A DNA stretch of 64,000 bases. Source: Dirofilaria immitis. Its lineage: Eukaryota; Nematoda; Chromadorea; Rhabditida; Onchocercidae. Where the stretch lies: assembly GCA_024305405.1 (NCBI GenBank), contig JAKNDB010000087.1, positions 1,178,001 through 1,242,000 on the forward strand. The letters are read 5' to 3'. Position 1 is the first letter of the stretch; each line of letters begins with the position of its first letter. Shown piece after piece: positions 62,055 to 64,000 of this stretch. The notes beneath the pieces were generated by a model, which saw only the letters and a program-made list of their open reading frames with translations, did not search any database and was not told the DNA's origin. A program made the position numbers and the translations under genes.

Positions 62055-64000
62055 ATGGAGCGAATAATTCAATCAACAATCAATACGTTGGGTTTTCTGG
62101 AAGATGGTGTTTATTATCCAGAACCGGACTGCTTTGGTATGTTTGTCAGGACAAGAATTTTTCTTGAATCTTTAGATTTTTATCAATTTTTAAAATTAAA
62201 TTTTAAACAATCATTTTTCTTAGCCGTAATTCTTTGGTATCTAATGATCTTACATTGAAATCTTTAAGAACGGAAAATTTGGGAATAATTTTATTTTTAA
62301 TCATTTTGAATTCATTTAGAAAGTTTACGTGATTTGATACGATTCTTACGGAATGATACGGCTACGGCGGTGGCACGACGTGTTTGTGGTGAAAGAAATA
62401 TTGTCCGATACGATCTGATTCCGATCATGAAATCATCAAGCACATCTGATAAATTATTCGATATTGCTTTAAGGTATTTATTCTCATTTTTTCTCGATAG
62501 TAGAAATGTTAATACAATTAAATTCAATAATTAAATTCGAAGATATATACTTTTTACAAATTTTTTCTATAGTTGAAAACCTAGGATTTTCCTCCAAATT
62601 ATTCATCTGTCAAACTAAATTCAATGTTTCTATGCCATTAAATGTTGATTTTTATGGTTGATATATCTAAATTTCTTTGAATTAGATATTTCTTAAAAAG
62701 CTCGAAAGTTTTCCTTTGAAATTTTGTTTTGCACATTTTTTGTAAAAGGTAAAAGTAATCAGTTTGACAGTGAAGTATAAATAAGGCTAGTAATACATAT
62801 ATGCTTCAGTCAATTCAAGAATATTTTACCGGTTGTTAATGTACTCTGCAAGTAATAGGAATGTTAAAAATAATTAGTTTTATTATTGTTTACATTTGTT
62901 TCAGGCTTACAATAAATTTATGCCAACCAGTTACATTAATGTTTGGTGAACGATATCCAGAAGATAAGGAAACTTGGCTAGCCTATCAAGAAGTAAAACT
63001 ATTCTGATGTTAATTCAGATGATTCCTAGAATTAACCATTCTTTGTCTTTCTTTTTTGTTTATTGCTTGTCTTGATAATGAAAATGCCACTTTTATTGCA
63101 GACTGAGAAAAATCTTAGGAATTCCAAAGAAGCGCTTGGCGATATTCAGTTATTCAAAATCTTCGAAAAAAGCTGCAGCCTATTTTGCTCAGGCATGTAT
63201 AGAAATTTTGCTTATAGGAACATTTCATTCAAAATAGATCGGAATATTTCGGTAATTATAGCCTATGAAAAGAGTTGCAAATGTATCTTGAGATCAAAAA
63301 TATAGACATTTCATGAATAGAACAAAGATTCATCTGATCAATTTTTGATTTGGACTAACTCAACTTGTTATAATGTATCCTATCCTTCCTTGTCCTGAAT
63401 ATAGTTTGAATGTAAACAAAGAAATAAATATTCATTGATTTCATGACCCCTATTGGTATTTTATATTTTTGGAAATTGAAATAAGAATTCAAAATATTGT
63501 TTTCTGAAAATATTTCTTTTCAGGATTGGTTAGATAGGGATGAAGAAACGAAACTTCTGATCGAAAGGATCTTTGCTTTATCTCGCTATATTCTTGCTAT
63601 CGGTGATACCGACTTAGATAAGGAAGTAGGGCTAGAAATTTCATTTGAAAAAGGATTTCTGCAAATATCCGATTTATTTTCACTTGGATTAGTTTTTTTC
63701 AAGTTTTTGTTCAGTTATTTAGATTAAATATATTGTTCCAGCGTTCTCCGCAAGATATGAACAGTCATGATCAACTGGTTCTGGCTTTTCTGGAAAGTGG
63801 TTTTGCAAAATTGCTGATTGAAATATCCGAAAATTCAGCAGAACATGATTTTCATTTGTACATTTTGGAAATTTTTGCCATGTTGCTGAAACAACACGTA
63901 AATTTTGTTAAAATGATTAAGTTTCTTTTTCGATTTTTTTTCAAACAATAAAAATTGGAAATCTAGGAGGCAAGAAATGTTATCGAAGCTGGAAGTATTT
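62055..64000 (+). CDS. TIMELESS: TIMELESS / TIM-1 replication-fork protection factor, 5' part
   Basis: Exons run 62055-62136, 62320-62473, 62905-62992, 63102-63192, 63524-63625, 63742-63897 and one beginning at 63967 that is cut by the window end. The N-terminal TIMELESS domain is clear: TLGFLEDGVYYPEPDCFESL, RDLIRFLRND, LTINLCQPVTLMFGE, DEETKLLIERIFALSRYIL and SHDQLVLAF. Human counterparts are [30 protein letters not shown] and NLLIERILLLVRNIL. With TIPIN it stabilises stalled forks and supports cohesion; C. elegans TIM-1 is needed for chromosome cohesion. Intron 4 seems to be GC-AG (GCTCAG then GCATGT). In exon 4 the A-run at 63166-63171 breaks the frame (one base too many or two too few). 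An acceptor (GACATTTCAG) ends at 62022, upstream of the ATG. Confidence 0.9.

Noticed and set aside
1..64000. tRNA genes, rRNA, CRISPR arrays, DNA transposons with terminal repeats
   Set aside because: I looked for B-box-like GGTTCGAATCC, repeat-spacer arrays and transposase-like frames and found none that hold up by eye.

Overview
The window is nuclear DNA of a parasitic nematode, most likely a filarial worm. It is very AT-rich, its short introns end in TTTCAG or TTTTAG, and several start codons sit just downstream of a splice acceptor, as expected for spliced-leader trans-splicing. The conserved genes have nematode-type gene structures. One fragment near 2 kb encodes the end of an alphaproteobacterial AsmA-like protein, which fits transfer from the filarial endosymbiont Wolbachia. 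The species cannot be named from the sequence alone.

Layout. 1-9.7 kb: poorly conserved DNA with an unidentified minus-strand multi-exon gene (about 2.5-4.26 kb), a bacterial-type AsmA fragment, a near-identical 475-bp direct repeat (3.85-4.32 kb and 8.69-9.16 kb) and a tiny secreted collagen gene (minus). 9.9-11.7 kb: CHMP2A/Vps2 (plus). 12.7-14.5 kb: ALKBH7 (minus), convergent with CHMP2A. 15.2-22.8 kb: carnitine palmitoyltransferase 1 (minus). 26.1-28.3 kb: an R3HDM4-like R3H protein (minus). 28.4-36.9 kb: a gene-poor, repeat-rich stretch with a 91-bp satellite array, a 14-bp minisatellite and two weak gene candidates. 36.9-40.9 kb: PPIL2/CYN-4 U-box cyclophilin (plus). 42.3-49.5 kb: PAIP1-like translation factor (minus). 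51.1-56.0 kb: histidyl-tRNA synthetase (plus), divergent from PAIP1. 58.5-60.2 kb: a small secreted PAN/Apple-domain protein (plus). 62.06 kb to the window end: the 5' part of TIMELESS (plus).

Most recognised genes are housekeeping: ESCRT-III membrane scission, mitochondrial dioxygenase and fatty-acid entry, spliceosomal cyclophilin, translation and tRNA charging, and replication-fork protection. ALKBH7 and CPT1, both mitochondrial, lie head to tail with only about 770 bp between them.

The most important caution for a reader: CPT1, R3HDM4, PPIL2, PAIP1 and TIMELESS each carry small frame breaks, 17 in total by hand count. About 14 need one extra base, usually in a short homopolymer. CHMP2A, ALKBH7, HARS, the collagen and the PAN gene have none. 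Protein conservation continues on both sides of every break. Base-calling errors in the assembly are therefore more likely than gene death, although the CPT1 locus also holds a decayed duplicate exon.
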